A stretch of DNA of 64,000 nucleotides from Tetranychus cinnabarinus (taxonomy: Eukaryota; Arthropoda; Arachnida; Trombidiformes; Tetranychidae): the NCBI GenBank assembly GCA_022266195.1, contig WHVY01000001.1, positions 4,402,001-4,466,000 on the forward strand. The letters are read 5' to 3'. Below are positions 50,379-62,426 of this stretch, one piece after another. Position 1 is the first letter of the stretch. Each line of letters opens with the position of its first letter. Below the pieces are notes generated by a model that saw only the letters and a list, made by a program, of their open reading frames with translations, did not search any database and was not told the origin of the DNA. Made by a program: the position numbers and the translations under genes.

Positions 50379-50573
50379 ATGAAATTTACTCCAGTTACAT
50401 CCATTATATTTTGCATGGTCTTCGTAGCTATCTTTGGATATAGTTCCGCTTGGCGCATGAGAAGATTGAACAGGCTTCAAATGTTCACATTACCTCCTGG
50501 GTTTGGGTACACTGGGCCTTCTACAGCTTCTAGTTATTTCATGTCGACTGGTGGGAGTACTCAATACAGGTAA
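50379..50573 (+). CDS. Small secreted orphan protein (64 residues)
   Basis: The ATG at 50379 opens a 64-residue frame. A clear signal peptide is visible: basic start, hydrophobic core SIIFCMVFVAIFGY, likely cleavage after YSSA. The mature part is about 40 residues, beginning WRMRRLNRLQ and then rich in Gly, Ser, Thr and Tyr (PPGFGYTGPSTASSYF). A TATA box lies upstream and AATAAA at 50696-50701 downstream, so promoter, frame and polyadenylation signal make a compact complete gene. I do not recognise the family; it could be a cuticle, silk-associated or salivary peptide. The stop codon overlaps a possible donor (CAG/GTAATA), so a spliced extension cannot be excluded. Confidence 0.55.
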   Translation: MKFTPVTSIIFCMVFVAIFGYSSAWRMRRLNRLQMFTLPPGFGYTGPSTASSYFMSTGGSTQYR

Positions 50574-50927
50574 TAACGAAATAACGTGTACAATGTATCT
50601 CATGAGCACATTTGTTTGATGATCCTTGTTCTGTTTAGATGAAATTGCTTTTAGTTTTATTGAACAGAATCTATGTGTTTTTGACATTCGGACACAATAA
50701 ATTTAACTGATTGATTATCTAATTGTTCCAACTCTTATTTTGACGGTTAACTTCTTTATCGTGATTTGATTTAATTTCAGGAATGCGAAAAAAAGCATAC
50801 ATAGCGTTAAAAACATAAATTACCCAATACAGTGAGATACCAGATAATGACAGTGACTTGAAATCTTGTATTCTTACTATTCCTACTATGTAAACAATGA
50901 ATGAGGACAGCAGAAATGTATTTTCGG
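50574..50927. other. 3' region of the small secreted gene up to element C
   Basis: It contains AATAAA at 50696-50701 and ends with the left 9-bp target duplication of element C (50919-50927). Nothing else is seen. Confidence 0.5.
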
Positions 50928-51493
50928 GGGTCTCACTAAAAAACCAAAGACGAACAAGAAACCAAAATGTGACCAAAACAACCAAAACACAACCAAAATG
51001 ACCATAATGTATCAAAACAATGTAAATCGTTCGAGTTATGATTTGGGACTTTAGGGATTTGTAGGGACTTTGTGTCCCTACAAACCCTGGTGCACTTATT
51101 TCACAAAATTAAATATTCAACTTTGTATAACAGATCACTTCTTATTGGTTGAACCGAACGCTGTGATTGAAAGTGCGAAATAAGTTCACCAGAAAAATAA
51201 TATTTATCATAAAAGAGGCCTGAAACTTCATTTTTTATCGATAAAACTCATGTTTGAACATGATTTTGATGAAAAAATCTGGTTAATAAGTGTACAATAG
51301 GCTATATTAATTGCCTCTTCAACTTTAATTTTCTTTCCGAAACTTTCCGTCAAAAAAATTTTTTGATAGCATTATTGGGCTCAGTTTTTGTGTCCCTACA
51401 AACCCTCAAAGTCCCAAATCATAACTCGAACGATTTACATTGTTTTGGTCACATTTTGGTTTCTTGTTCGTCTTTGGTTTTTTAGTGAGACCC
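50928..51493. mobile_element. Element C: inverted-repeat element with perfect 9-bp target-site duplication
   Basis: The ends are near-identical inverted repeats beginning GGGTCTCACTAAAAAACCAA and running about 110-150 bp inward. The left arm has an extra roughly 39-bp near-tandem duplication of an ACCAAAA-rich stretch. TATTTTCGG flanks both sides exactly (50919-50927 and 51494-51502). The inner ends carry TTTGTGTCCCTACAAACCCT, the same landmark as in elements A and B. There is no open frame. Long inverted repeats with a 9-bp duplication point to a Mutator-like class (inference). Confidence 0.82.
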
Positions 51494-51502
51494 TATTTTC
51501 GG

Positions 51503-52074
51503 TATAAGATTGCAGCGTAAATATTGATTATATACAGAATGATCGGAAAGTTTCTGGTGTGAGGGACTTTTCCCTTCTAGACGAATAGACACAATAACTA
51601 TCATTGATACATCGAATTAGCTCCAATAAATATTGTATGAGATGAATATGTTGAAATATAGCTGTCTGATGATTCATAATTCATAATAATTCGAAATTCG
51701 CGAGTCTTCAATCTGATCGATTGGCTGATATCATTCAAATCTCAAACCTAAATTTACAATTTGATATTCGCTGATTTTGTTAATTTTGAGGGTTAGAATG
51801 TCGTAACATAGTGATTTTAAGCTAATCAGATTTTTATTATCTCAAGACTCATCCATCAATTCAAAGGAAGAGGACTAAAAGAATGGAGAAAAATGCCTCG
51901 GAATAGATTTTTTTGAAAATATTTTTTTCTGATGTAAAAACGCATCTGAAACATTAAACCTGAAAGCTTTAAACCATTTTTTTGTAAAACAAAAAGATCT
52001 CTCTCTAGACAGTTTACCCTATTCTTTTGGTCTTCATCCTTTACAACTTGATATTTGCTGATTTTGTTGGTTTT
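51503..52074. other. Spacer with intron-derived fragment of the cuticle gene
   Basis: A piece at about 51755-51860 resembles cuticle intron 1 (46390-46515), with shared landmarks AGTGATTTTAAG and TTATCTCAAGACTC. A second copy of the same intron piece follows at about 52045-52170. The rest is unassigned. Confidence 0.5.
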
Positions 52075-53583
52075 TAGGGTTATTTTGAGGGTTAAATCAT
52101 TCATTTTAGTTTTTAAAATGTCTTAGCATAGTGATTTGAGGTAATCAGATTTTTATTATCTCAAGACTCGTTGATGGATTGTTCCGTACTGTTGAATTTA
52201 TTGCTGATGAAAATGGATTCCGAGCTGCAATAAGATCAAATGAACCTGGACTTGGTGATTCAAATAAAGAGCTTCCAGCAAGCATTTATCTGCAAACTGA
52301 AGCTACTCCAGCAAGGGTCGCCTCTAAAGTGGCTTCAGCATCAACTACGAGCACAACACCTAACAAGGGAAGTAACTCAGCTGGTACGGGCAGATCAAAA
52401 TGAAAGTGGATTTAATGGAAAGCCCGTGTCAGAAAACCCCTAAAAACACTAATCTCGCATTGAGCAAATCGATCTGAAAAAAGTTACAGGGTCGCAAATG
52501 TTTTGATCGCAGAGGTCAAAATGATTAATAAAATCGAATTTATGAAGAATATTTATTTTAAATCAAATTTTTAGGTGTAAAAGATCACAAGGAACCCAAA
52601 TCTGGCATCAGTTTTTTTCTACCATTTTTAGTTTTCGAAAAAAGCTCAAAAAACTATAAAAATGATTCTTTGAGGCCTTGGCTCAAATCTGAAAAAAACT
52701 TGCTTCAATGAATAATAATGAATTCATTAAATTTCCAACAAGCTCAAGCTCAACCTAGAACAATTGCTATTCGAACCGCTGATAATCCGTTGAGTCGATT
52801 GTTTAGAATTGTTCCGATTCCACATAACGAAGGATTAAGGCTTCAACAGGCTGGTGCTAACATGGTTTATTTGACAAATCACAAGAGACTCTTACAGGTA
52901 CTGAAGAGCCAGAACAAGATTCAGAAAGTTCCATTTCGGAGAATCCAATTGAGGAAAATCAAAATCAAGCAAATCCAGCTCAAGAGCAGCGAACTCAAGA
53001 AAGTCCAGTGAAAGGAAGTCAAGTGCGTGAAAGTCCAGTTCAACAAAATCAAAATCAAGAAAGTCTAGTTCAAGAACATCGAAGTCAAGAGAGTCCAGTT
53101 CAAGAGAGTCCAGATCAAGCAAGTCCAGTGCAAGAAATCCCAATTCAAGAGAGCCCGATTCAGGAAAGTCCAGTTCCAGCAAGTCCAATCCAAGAGAATC
53201 CAATCTCGATTCCTGAATCTATTTTCCCACAAACTTCCTATGTTTCAACCGAGCAACCATTGTTGGTCCGTTTTCTCGATGAAGATTTGACTTATGATTC
53301 ATTAAATTTCCAACAAGCTCAAGCTCAACCTAGAACAATTGCTATTCGAACCGCTGATAATCCGTTGAGTCGATTGTTTAGAATTGTTCCGATTCCACAT
53401 AACGAAGGATTAAGGCTTCAACAGGCTGGTGCTAACATGGTTTATTTGACAAGTGCTAAATCTTCTTATTGATTTTATCGTTTGCCATATTAGTGGTTAT
53501 TTTACATAACCATATTGTATTTATTAAATATTAATATATTAACTTGGCTTTTGACATTGTCAAACACTGCATTTATAATTAAG
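52075..53583 (+). pseudogene. Rearranged duplicate of the RR cuticle protein gene
   Basis: This is a mosaic of pieces of the gene at 46335-47941. Intron-1 sequence (about 52075-52171) is joined directly to the middle of the RR domain (52172-52345, matching about 46809-46982). The signal peptide and the first half of the domain are therefore missing. An unrelated stretch follows. Then comes a copy of the C-terminal end (about 52724-52879), a second start inside the tail (52880-53472) and the 3' flank to 53583. The last block is almost identical to 47346-48051, with three differences noticed; the RR piece is clearly more diverged. The frames do not join, so a functional product is unlikely, although 53008-53472 stays open. 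Confidence 0.82.
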
Positions 53584-53635
53584 TTATTTCTATTAAATTT
53601 ACAATAAGAAATTTTCCAAAAAAGCTTAGAGTAGT

Positions 53636-54543
53636 TCAATCTCTGGAAGACTTCTTCATAGATTGCCAAAATAGTGAATCCGGGTCGAAACGAATATTTT
53701 CAATGGAATGAGAGCCTATGAAACCACTCAAAACATTGAAATAAGCAGGGTAAAAAAAATTATTCTCGAACATTAAAATTTTGGTATCTTTGATCTTGAA
53801 ATTTGGTTCTATAAGCATTGAGCTTGATTCAGGGATAGGCTCTAATAGACCAGGAGCACAGATAACTTTTCGTATCTGCCAGGGTTGCATTACAGTTGGT
53901 CGAATAAACAAGAATCTTTGATATTTTTGCGAATAATATCCTCGTAAAACAACTTTTGAAAATGATCGTATGATTAAAAATGCAAGTCCACAAATCATTA
54001 AGCTAATACCAACCAAAATAATACGAAAATAATCTTCATCTTCAACCGGAGCTTTGTGTACTTTTTCTTTCTTGATAAAAACCTTGTGTAAAACCACAAT
54101 TAGACTAGTTAATAAAGCGAATTGCATATATACAATAGAGTATAGTAGTTTAGTTGACCATTTGAGACGATAAACTAAGGTCCATTCATCAGGCTTTATG
54201 TTGTCAAATTTGTATAACTTTGCTGTTGAAGGATACCAAAAGCCTTTCCACTGAGATGAAAATGTTTGATTCTCAGGTTTTGTCTTTTCTATAGAACGAT
54301 CATTATCTTGAGGAGATTTCTGATGCAGATACCTCTGCCCATTGTAAATAAATTTCTGTAATAAGAGAGAAATATATTCCATTAAAATTCACTGTAAATT
54401 CAGAAGATGAATAGCAAGAGCGCGATGTAAAAGAAAGTAAAATAATGTTTGCAATGATGTAGTCTTACCTTAATATCTGTACGATAAGATTTATGAATAC
54501 AGGACTCAATACAGAGTTGAGATCGAATAATTGAAATTAACAT
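53636..54543 (-). CDS. TMEM186: TMEM186-like two-pass mitochondrial membrane protein
   Basis: Two exons (54469-54543 and 53636-54355) join in frame to 264 residues. The N terminus (MLISIIRSQLCIESCIHKSY) is basic and nearly free of acidic residues, like a mitochondrial targeting sequence. LYKFDNIKPDEW...YRLKW precedes two membrane helices (about 98-117 and 138-158), then a soluble domain with VICAPGLLEPIPESS and a late aromatic stretch. This order (YxF-I-RLK motif, two helices, C-terminal domain) matches TMEM186, an inner-membrane factor of the complex I assembly (MCIA) module. Identity is by pattern only and TMEM223-like proteins are an alternative. An unspliced reading would start at MEYISLLLQ inside the intron. 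The gene is divergent from SEC24C/D. Confidence 0.62.
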
Positions 54544-54803
54544 GATTGGAGAGCAATAGAATCAAATTGAAGGCTGAAAATGAAACAGAATTTTGATGTT
54601 CATTGTAATAAACCATTCAGGTTGATGTTGAATTTAAACACATGTTGTTATTGAAGCAGATAAAAACATAGACGGCGCTTTTTATTATTACAATCGTCAT
54701 TAATAGATGGCATTACATAATCACCGGAAGGAAACGAATTGGCTGATGTTTTGACAATTTGTCATTTTAGGTCACATCATCTACAACAGCAAAAACAACA
54801 ACA
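54544..54803. promoter_or_regulatory. Compact divergent promoter of the TMEM186-like gene and SEC24C/D
   Basis: Only 260 bp separate the two start codons, so both promoters lie here. No TATA box is evident. An acceptor-like TTTTAG/GTCAC near 54770 could mark an untranslated upstream SEC24 exon. Confidence 0.5.
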
Positions 54804-57800
54804 ATGTATCCACCGCAGCCACCGCAACATTATCACCAGCAGCAGCCACCACAACAAAAGTATCAACAACATATTCAACAATCACAGCCTTCTGGTCAAT
54901 TTCAGCCACCACCTCAACATTATCAACCCCCACCACAACCACAACCACAACAATATCAACAGAATGTCCAACAATCACAAGCTTCTGGTCAATTCCAGCC
55001 GGTACCATATCGAATACCAGCTCCACCGCAACAACAATACCAACAGAATGTCCAACAATCACAGCCTTCTGGTCAATTTCAGCAACCACCGCAGCATTAT
55101 CAGCCACCACCACCGCCACAACAACAACAACAACAACAACAACAGCAACAATATCAACAGCATATCCAACAAACACAATCTTCTGGTCAATTCCAGCCGC
55201 CATCGATGCACCATCAACACTTGCCACCTCCACAACAATCCCGTGAGCTGGATCCAAATCTTATGCCAAGTGTAACTGATGTCATTCAAGAAGATATTGC
55301 TAAATTATCGGAAGAAAATATTATTTCTACAAGGCCTTTATCAGTCCCTCCACTTGTAACAACACTGAAAGATCCCGAGACCAAAGTTTCCATGCAAGAT
55401 GGAGGCTGTGCCCGTCCAAATCACATACGATCAACATTTTATTCAATTCCAAATTCTGAAGATTTACTCAAAACAACTGGTCTACCATTTGGCATTGTTG
55501 TAACTCCATTTGCGGAGGAGGAACTTGATGAAACAATAAATGTTCCCGTTTCAGAATCGGAAATAATCCGATGTAACAGATGCAAGGCATATATGAGTCC
55601 ATTTATGCGATTCATTGATGGTGGTCGACGTTTCCAATGTGCACTTTGTCGTCATATTAGTGAAGTTCCAAACACATACTTTGCACACCTTGATCATAAT
55701 GGTTTGTTTACGTGTAAATTATTAAGTTATTTGAGTTGGCTAATCAGTTATTTTATAATTTTGTTTTAGGTCGTAGGTTAGATGAAATTGAAAGGCCAGA
55801 ATTAAATCTTGGAAGTTATGAATTCAGAGGAACAGCTGAATATTGTCGGAATGGTATGTGCATTGAAACACATTTTTCGATAAAATATTAATGTTTAATT
55901 ATTTTCACGCTCAGGTATTTTGAACTGTAGACGTCCACATATTATATTTGCCTTCGAGATGACTGTCAACTCAAAATTATTAGTCCACCAATTATCGAAG
56001 CATTTACCTGATGTCATCAAAAACCATTTACCCACGTAAGCTTAAGCCTATGCGCCTCCAGTGTTTCATCATCTCATTTAATTATTTCATCTCTTCAGTG
56101 ACATTCAAAATCCAGGATCACGTCCTCCTTTGGTCGGATTTTTAACATATAATTCTAAGATTCAAGTTTACGATATAATTAATAATAATCAAGTTCGAAT
56201 AGTTAGTGACGTTGCAGAAACCTTCTCACCCTCAACTACTTTCTTAGTAGATCCTGTTACGCATGCAGACCAAATTGAAAGGTATTTATGCAGCTTTGAA
56301 AATTAAGTCCTGGTACGTTTTTTCTTCATCATGCTTAAAGAAACAGTTTTATCAAAAATTATACTCAAATGATTAATTATGAAAGGCGTTAAAAAGCAAT
56401 CGGTTATAAAAAGTAAAGTTATAGTAATCATAATCAACTGTTTCTCTATGTCAAAGATAATGGAAAAAGTATCAGAACTTAATTTTCTTTGCAGCCATAG
56501 ATTTATGTTTTCCCATATGTTTTTTAACTAATTTTTGCTTTTTTTGTTGACAGATTTCTTCAGTCTCTACCTGCTTTATACAACGATAATGAGCTTGAAA
56601 CTGAAACGATATTAGGTCCTGTCATTGAAGCTGCTCTTCAATCTTGTCAGGTCGATAAAAATAATTGGTTCGTTGATCCAGAAACAGGGAGTAATGCAAC
56701 CCCTGATCCTAGTAAAGTAGTCCCAGCGGGAAAAGTATACCTTTTCCATTGTACACTTCCAACTTATGGTAGAGACAATGAAACTCCCGGCAGACTAAAA
56801 ATACGCTGGAATCCATCAAATCAAGATGATGCTCGCCGTTTGCTTGGAACTGACAAAGAGAAAAATATATTGACACCTGAACCTAGCAAACATTATACCA
56901 ATTTTGCTTCAAGATGTGTGACTCAATATGGAAGTGGAGTCGAACTTTTCCTTTTCCCTCCAGTAAACGGTATGATTCATAATCAAACTTCTAACTGAAT
57001 CTGTTTTTTACCGAAATTCAATGTATTTTCACAATTTTCTTTTCAGGTCCTTATCTTGATCTAGCAACTATTAGTGAATTAGTTCGTCTCACTGGAAGTG
57101 GAGGAATTTATAAATATTATAATGACTTTTCCGATAGATTTGTTACGGATTTAAAATATTCATTGAAATCTAGTTTCGCTTTTGATACTGTTATGAAAGG
57201 TTTGTATCGATTTTTTTTTCATATTTATTAATAGTTATGATTCTAATGTGTATTATTTATTTCGTTATTTTAGTCAGAACCTCAACTGGTGTCCGACCTT
57301 TTGAATATTTTGGCAATTTTTACTCTAGAAGCACTTCGGACATCGAATCAGCTGTTGTTAATGCCGAAGCTAGTATTGTTGTTGAATTTCGTTATGATGA
57401 TAAATTACCTGAAGACGAATATGTCGTTATTCAAGTAAGTCACACTATTTTATTTCGATTGAAAAACTCTAATAATCTTTTAATTATTTTATTATAGACT
57501 GCCACACTATACACTTCTATTAGCGGTGAAAGACGTATACGTGTTCATAATGCGGCTTTTGGTGTATGTGATGAAGCTGCTGTTGTATACAAAAGTTGCT
57601 GTTGTGACACAATAATGAATTTATTTTTACGATCTGGTAGGTATCTAATTACCTTTTTTCATTGATAAAATTATTTAAAAGTGTCATCATCATTCACTTC
57701 TATTTTTTTACTTTCTCTAGGTGTGTCTCAGTTGAAAAATGGAACAAAAACTCCACAACAGATCAAAGAACATTTAATTTCTCGATGTGTTGCTATCCTA

Positions 57801-60800
57801 AGCTCTTATCGAAAACATTGTGCTTCTCCTGGATCACCTTTAGGTGCGTCTAAATTAAAAGGACATTAATAACTTTTATTCATTGTCCTTGGTGAATGCT
57901 CTCACCTGTTTAATTTCTTTCCATATTTTCTATCGTACTAACTCTTTTTATCTTTATTCATTTCTAGGTCAACTCATTTTACCTGAAGCTTTGAAATTAC
58001 TTCCAATTTATACGATTGGCGCCTTTAAATGTGATGCAATTAATGGTGGAGCTGAGCTCTCTCCTGATGAAAAAGCTTATGCTCAAATTGTTACTCTGGG
58101 TACTTTTATATTAATCTATTTCATATTTAAAAATTGCATCTCCATCATTTAGTTAGCTCATTATTAAGGTCTACATTTTGAGCGAGTATTTCACTTACAT
58201 AGTCATGCCATCACTTTTTGAGTAATTTTCCCTTTTGCTGGTGATTAATGTTATAACGATGATTACCAGCCTTGAATTGAGCTTTTTTATTCGCATTTAA
58301 ACACCGAAGAGTTAACAACTCAATCAAATCAAGTTTGACAGCATTGATTTGGAGAATAATCAGCATTCAATTAACGATTATTGCTGAAAATCACCTGACC
58401 TTGAACGGATATTAGCACAAGATTTGACTACAATATGCTGAGAGGAAAACAATCTTCTGATTGTTTTGTTCTTTTTATGTTTATATCAGCTCGCTCATCA
58501 TATAACCTGTCGATTTTGCTTGAATTTTTCCCTTTAAGTTCAATTTTTAGTGAAATTTCTTTTGCATTTATCCGAATCATTTCTTATTTATTCTAATATG
58601 TTTTCTGTTTCTCTTTTCAGGTGCCTCTGTCGATTTAACTCAAGTCATTTTGTACCCGAAACTTTTGTGCATAGAGGTAATTTAACTTTGATGCTAATTT
58701 AACTCAACAAACATAAATCTTATGACAAAGCACAATTAATCTGAAATTTCGTTTTTCTTTTATTTGTTTCCACTCTGAAATTTTCAGTACGATCCAAATT
58801 ATGAAGGTAACCTTCGTGCTGTTCATATACGTTGTTCGTCCAATCGATTGGATAACAACTCGGCAATGGCGTATCTTTTAGAAACCGGATTCCATTATTT
58901 CCTTTACCTTCCAACTTCTTTGCCAAACACTAAGAACCAACAATTTTTGTGGAACGTCTTCGGTGTTGATTCCCTACAAAAAATTCCAGTTGAAACGGTT
59001 AGTTTAATTTCCAACACAATTAATCTTGTGTTAAATGCCATTTTTGCCCTAATTGTAACTTATTTTAATTGTTTATTATCTCTCCTCTTTCTTCTGGACT
59101 ATCTTTTTACCAGGAATTACCGAATTTAATGACAATGGAGTCTCAATTTATCAAAACATTAATTGAGAAGATGAGTAAAAGACGGCGAAGAGCAATCAAG
59201 GTAATATATTATCTTATCTTTATGGTGATAGAACAAATTGATCATAATTATTGTTGATATAAGATATCATAATTTACTTGGTAAAAGAAGAAGAAGAAGA
59301 AGAAGAAGAAGAAGAAGAAGAAAATCTAAGAAATCTGTAAATTACAGGCATGAGGAAGGAAAAAGTTGATTTGTGGCAAAATTTCATTGTTGTAGTTACG
59401 AGTTTATTATAAATGCAATTTTTTACACAATTATGTAGTTACTCTCCACTCACTGATTTAAGACATGAGTTATTATCAATATGTTACGATGATTTGACAA
59501 AAAAGCAGCTTCATCCCTGTTGAAAACAAAAGCTTCACTTGCATATCTATTCAATTGCGCTACTAACCTTTTAACTGCTATCTTCGTCGCTCTCTCTCTT
59601 TTTCTCTCTCATTTCCTTGTTGTTAAATTCAGATTGTCATTGCCTGACGTCAATTGAATTAGGTTTCTGAAAAAGAGCGTTATTCCACTTACCGGCCTTT
59701 CCGTAATCTTTTTTTTTATGTTTTTCATTTTCTGTATAACTTTTTGTTTATTTGAACTTGATCACGTTAAGACATCATGAATGATTTGCTAGAACTCTCG
59801 CTAACGCTTAAAACTTATAAATTTATACATTTCTTTCATTTTTCCACGATTTTCCTTCCAAAAAAGAAGCAACAACCCCTGAAATGATGATGTTAGAGTA
59901 TCGACAGGCTTTGAACAGAAATGGTTGCTAAACACTCTCAAACACAATGAGAATCGTTTGTCTTGTCAACTTGTTTATCAATCAATCAAGCAAAGGGAGT
60001 CCTTTTGTTTTATAATTTTACCTTTTTTTTACAAGGATTCACTCATTTTCTTGAGTTACTGTTTTATTCTTCATTTCAAATTATCTTTATTCAATCAATA
60101 TTCACTATTGAATATTGAATATCAATATGCATATGCAAACCTCACTGCCTCCAATCAAACTACTCATGTTTTTTACTGCGATTGTCCTACATTTTGTAGT
60201 TTTTGTAATTTTTCAACCAAATCAACAAGTTCCAACAATTTGCATGAATGATTGAAAATTGGCGTCAAATTTTGAATGTCGGTCTGTAAAAAGTTGATAA
60301 GAATATGAATGAGATCGAAAAATATTCCATGTTAATTTATATTTTTATCAAGTAAATTATGATCAATTATTTGGAAAAAACTTCGTGTCATACCTTTTAA
60401 AAGTTTACTATCAAGGTGACTTTTAACTATCAAGGAAATTTTGCTCACTTATAAATATCGATTTATGTTTATTAACCTCATCTGCATTAATTTTATTTGA
60501 AAAAAATTTACCTTACAAAATAATCATTTTATAATCCTATTTTTGACAGCTTCACATCATTCGCCAAGGTTTGGATAAGACAGAAATTGTCTTCAAGAGT
60601 TTCCTCTACGAGGACAAGAAGGGCCATGACAGGTAAGAATTGAATGTTCAAAGTGAACCAAATGTAGACTAAAAATATCACTAATATCATGTTTTCATCT
60701 GTATCTTTCCCAAACCTGATCTAGCGTGGGTCATGACGCCCTCAGTTATGTAGATTTCCTATGCCATTTGCACAAAGAAATAAGAGCCCAATTGAACAAC

Positions 60801-60803
60801 TAA
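54804..60803 (+). CDS. Sec24CD: COPII coat cargo-binding subunit SEC24 (C/D class)
   Basis: Fifteen exons (54804-55701, 55770-55853, 55915-56035, 56099-56281, 56554-56969, 57047-57199, 57274-57434, 57498-57636, 57721-57843, 57968-58099, 58621-58676, 58788-58997, 59114-59200, 60550-60632, 60725-60803) join in frame to 974 residues. A Pro/Gln-rich disordered start (about 1-150) repeats the unit QYQQNVQQSQPSGQFQ four times. The zinc finger CNRC-x18-CALC sits at about 257-282. Then follow the trunk (from about 315), the beta-sandwich, helical and gelsolin regions, ending HDALSYVDFLCHLHKEIRAQLNN. RCNRCKAYMSPFM and RRLDEIERPELNLGSYEF match vertebrate SEC24C/D rather than A/B. With SEC23 it forms the inner COPII coat at ER exit sites and selects cargo. 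Confidence 0.95.
59285..59320 (+). repeat. (AAG)12 microsatellite
   Basis: Twelve perfect AAG units lie in intron 13 of SEC24C/D. Confidence 0.95.
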
Positions 60804-62426
60804 ACTGGATAAAGAGGAGGAAGTATTTTGATCATCATCAACACCATCATAATAATGATAATGATAATTAATAATAAATATACCGAAATAATAATTAAAA
60901 TATTACTAGTAATAACAAAATATATATATTTATATAATAATAAATGTTATTAAAGAGGCTGAATGTGGTGATGACTGAGATGATGTTAAGGAAGAGAGCA
61001 AAGATGATACTATCAATGCGATCCATCAACGGATAAAGTAAAGATTGAATTGAATTGAATTTGAAAGGAAATGGCGAGATGATCTTCGAGGTTATATCAA
61101 TCATCTTTGCTTTAACACTTGTCATGCCTCTTATCCGATTATCATCACCTTCTCTTCTCTTCCCTTCTTCATCATCTTCTCTGTCTTCACACAATTCTTT
61201 TTGGCACAATTTCTAAGTGTTTCAATTAATATTTGTAACCATAAAATGAGGTAAAGAAGGAAAAGAACAGCAAGAAAAAAAAAAGAAAACAAAATGATAA
61301 TAAATAATCAAAAAAAATAAACGATTGAATGAAATTGAAGATGAATAAAAAACGCAAAAAGACTGATGAACTGATGCAATTTTATCGGAACAAAAAACTC
61401 ATTTCAATTTGATGATGGATGATTATGTCTACCAAATAGCAAAAACAATGAAACGTTATTCATATTTTGTACAAATTTTCACGTTAAAAGTGAAAGTACA
61501 AGTTGCCAATAATGATACATTGAAGAGACTGGATGAAAAGAGCAAGCCAAACATGAAAATTATGATCAAGATAATGATAAAGATGATGGTGATGGTGAAA
61601 ATAGACAGAAGTGATTGGGTAAAAAAGAAAAGAAGATGAAACTTCATCCATGATAAACAAAAAGCCAAAGACATGGAACTAAGAATCTGAATAAAAGAGC
61701 AACTCTTTTTTTTCTGGTTAATCAAAGTTTAAACCAATGATGAACACCTTGATGGCAGCAGCACAAAAAAAAACCTCAAGGTGTAAACATTATTATTAAT
61801 ATGCTTTACTTTTTAACCTTCACTTCTTCCTCCCTTTATCGTTTCTAATCATTATCATCATTATCATCATTATTATCATGATTAACAACAACAAATAAGC
61901 AAAAAATAACAACAAACATCAGCATCTCATTGTAATAAACACGCCTTTTGTGTACCAATCACTTTAAACAAAATGTAAGTCCCAAAAAAAAGCACATACA
62001 CACACACACTGACAACAATGATGGCAAAAAAAGCAGAAACACAGAAAGAGGAAAAAAAATGATTTCTCTCTTTCCTACCTTTCTACCTCTTCATCATCAT
62101 CAGATGATGATCCTTCAGCTCACTCCTCCTCCCACCATCTCACTCTCACTCCGACAGTATTTGTGCTACAAGAATAATCAATTGTTTACCTGCTTACCTG
62201 GTGGCTTTATGTACATTTTTCATGCCCTTTTATTTTGAATGAGAAGAAGAAGGAGAAAAGGAAGGAGAGAGAATACGATAAGAAGAGAACTGAGAGAGAT
62301 AGACAGAGAGTGGAAGAGAGAGAGAGAGAGAGTAATGAGTGTTATCTGTGTCTGTGTTAAATGAGTGACTCGCACTCACATTGCGAGAGCCTCACTCTCA
62401 CATAGTGTTAATATACAATCGACAAG
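60804..62426. other. Intergenic DNA between SEC24C/D and the last gene
   Basis: This AT- and purine-rich stretch holds the SEC24 3' untranslated region and the upstream region of the gene at 62427. Simple repeats include a short CA run near 61996-62010 and an AG run at 62315-62332. Short frames here are low-complexity and not supported. Confidence 0.5.
62315..62332 (+). repeat. (AG)9-like purine run upstream of the last gene
   Basis: An AG dinucleotide run lies within a wider GA-rich stretch (about 62240-62335), roughly 100 bases upstream of the start codon at 62427. GAGA-type promoter function is possible but unproven. Confidence 0.6.

Noticed and set aside
52718..53472. Second functional cuticle gene
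   Set aside because: Signal peptide and half of the chitin-binding domain are missing and the open pieces are in different frames without splice sites joining them. Pseudogene is the simpler reading.
54781..55257. Minus-strand Val/Ala-rich frame of 158 codons
   Set aside because: It is the reverse of the CAA/CCA-rich SEC24 N-terminal repeats. Low complexity explains the lack of stops.
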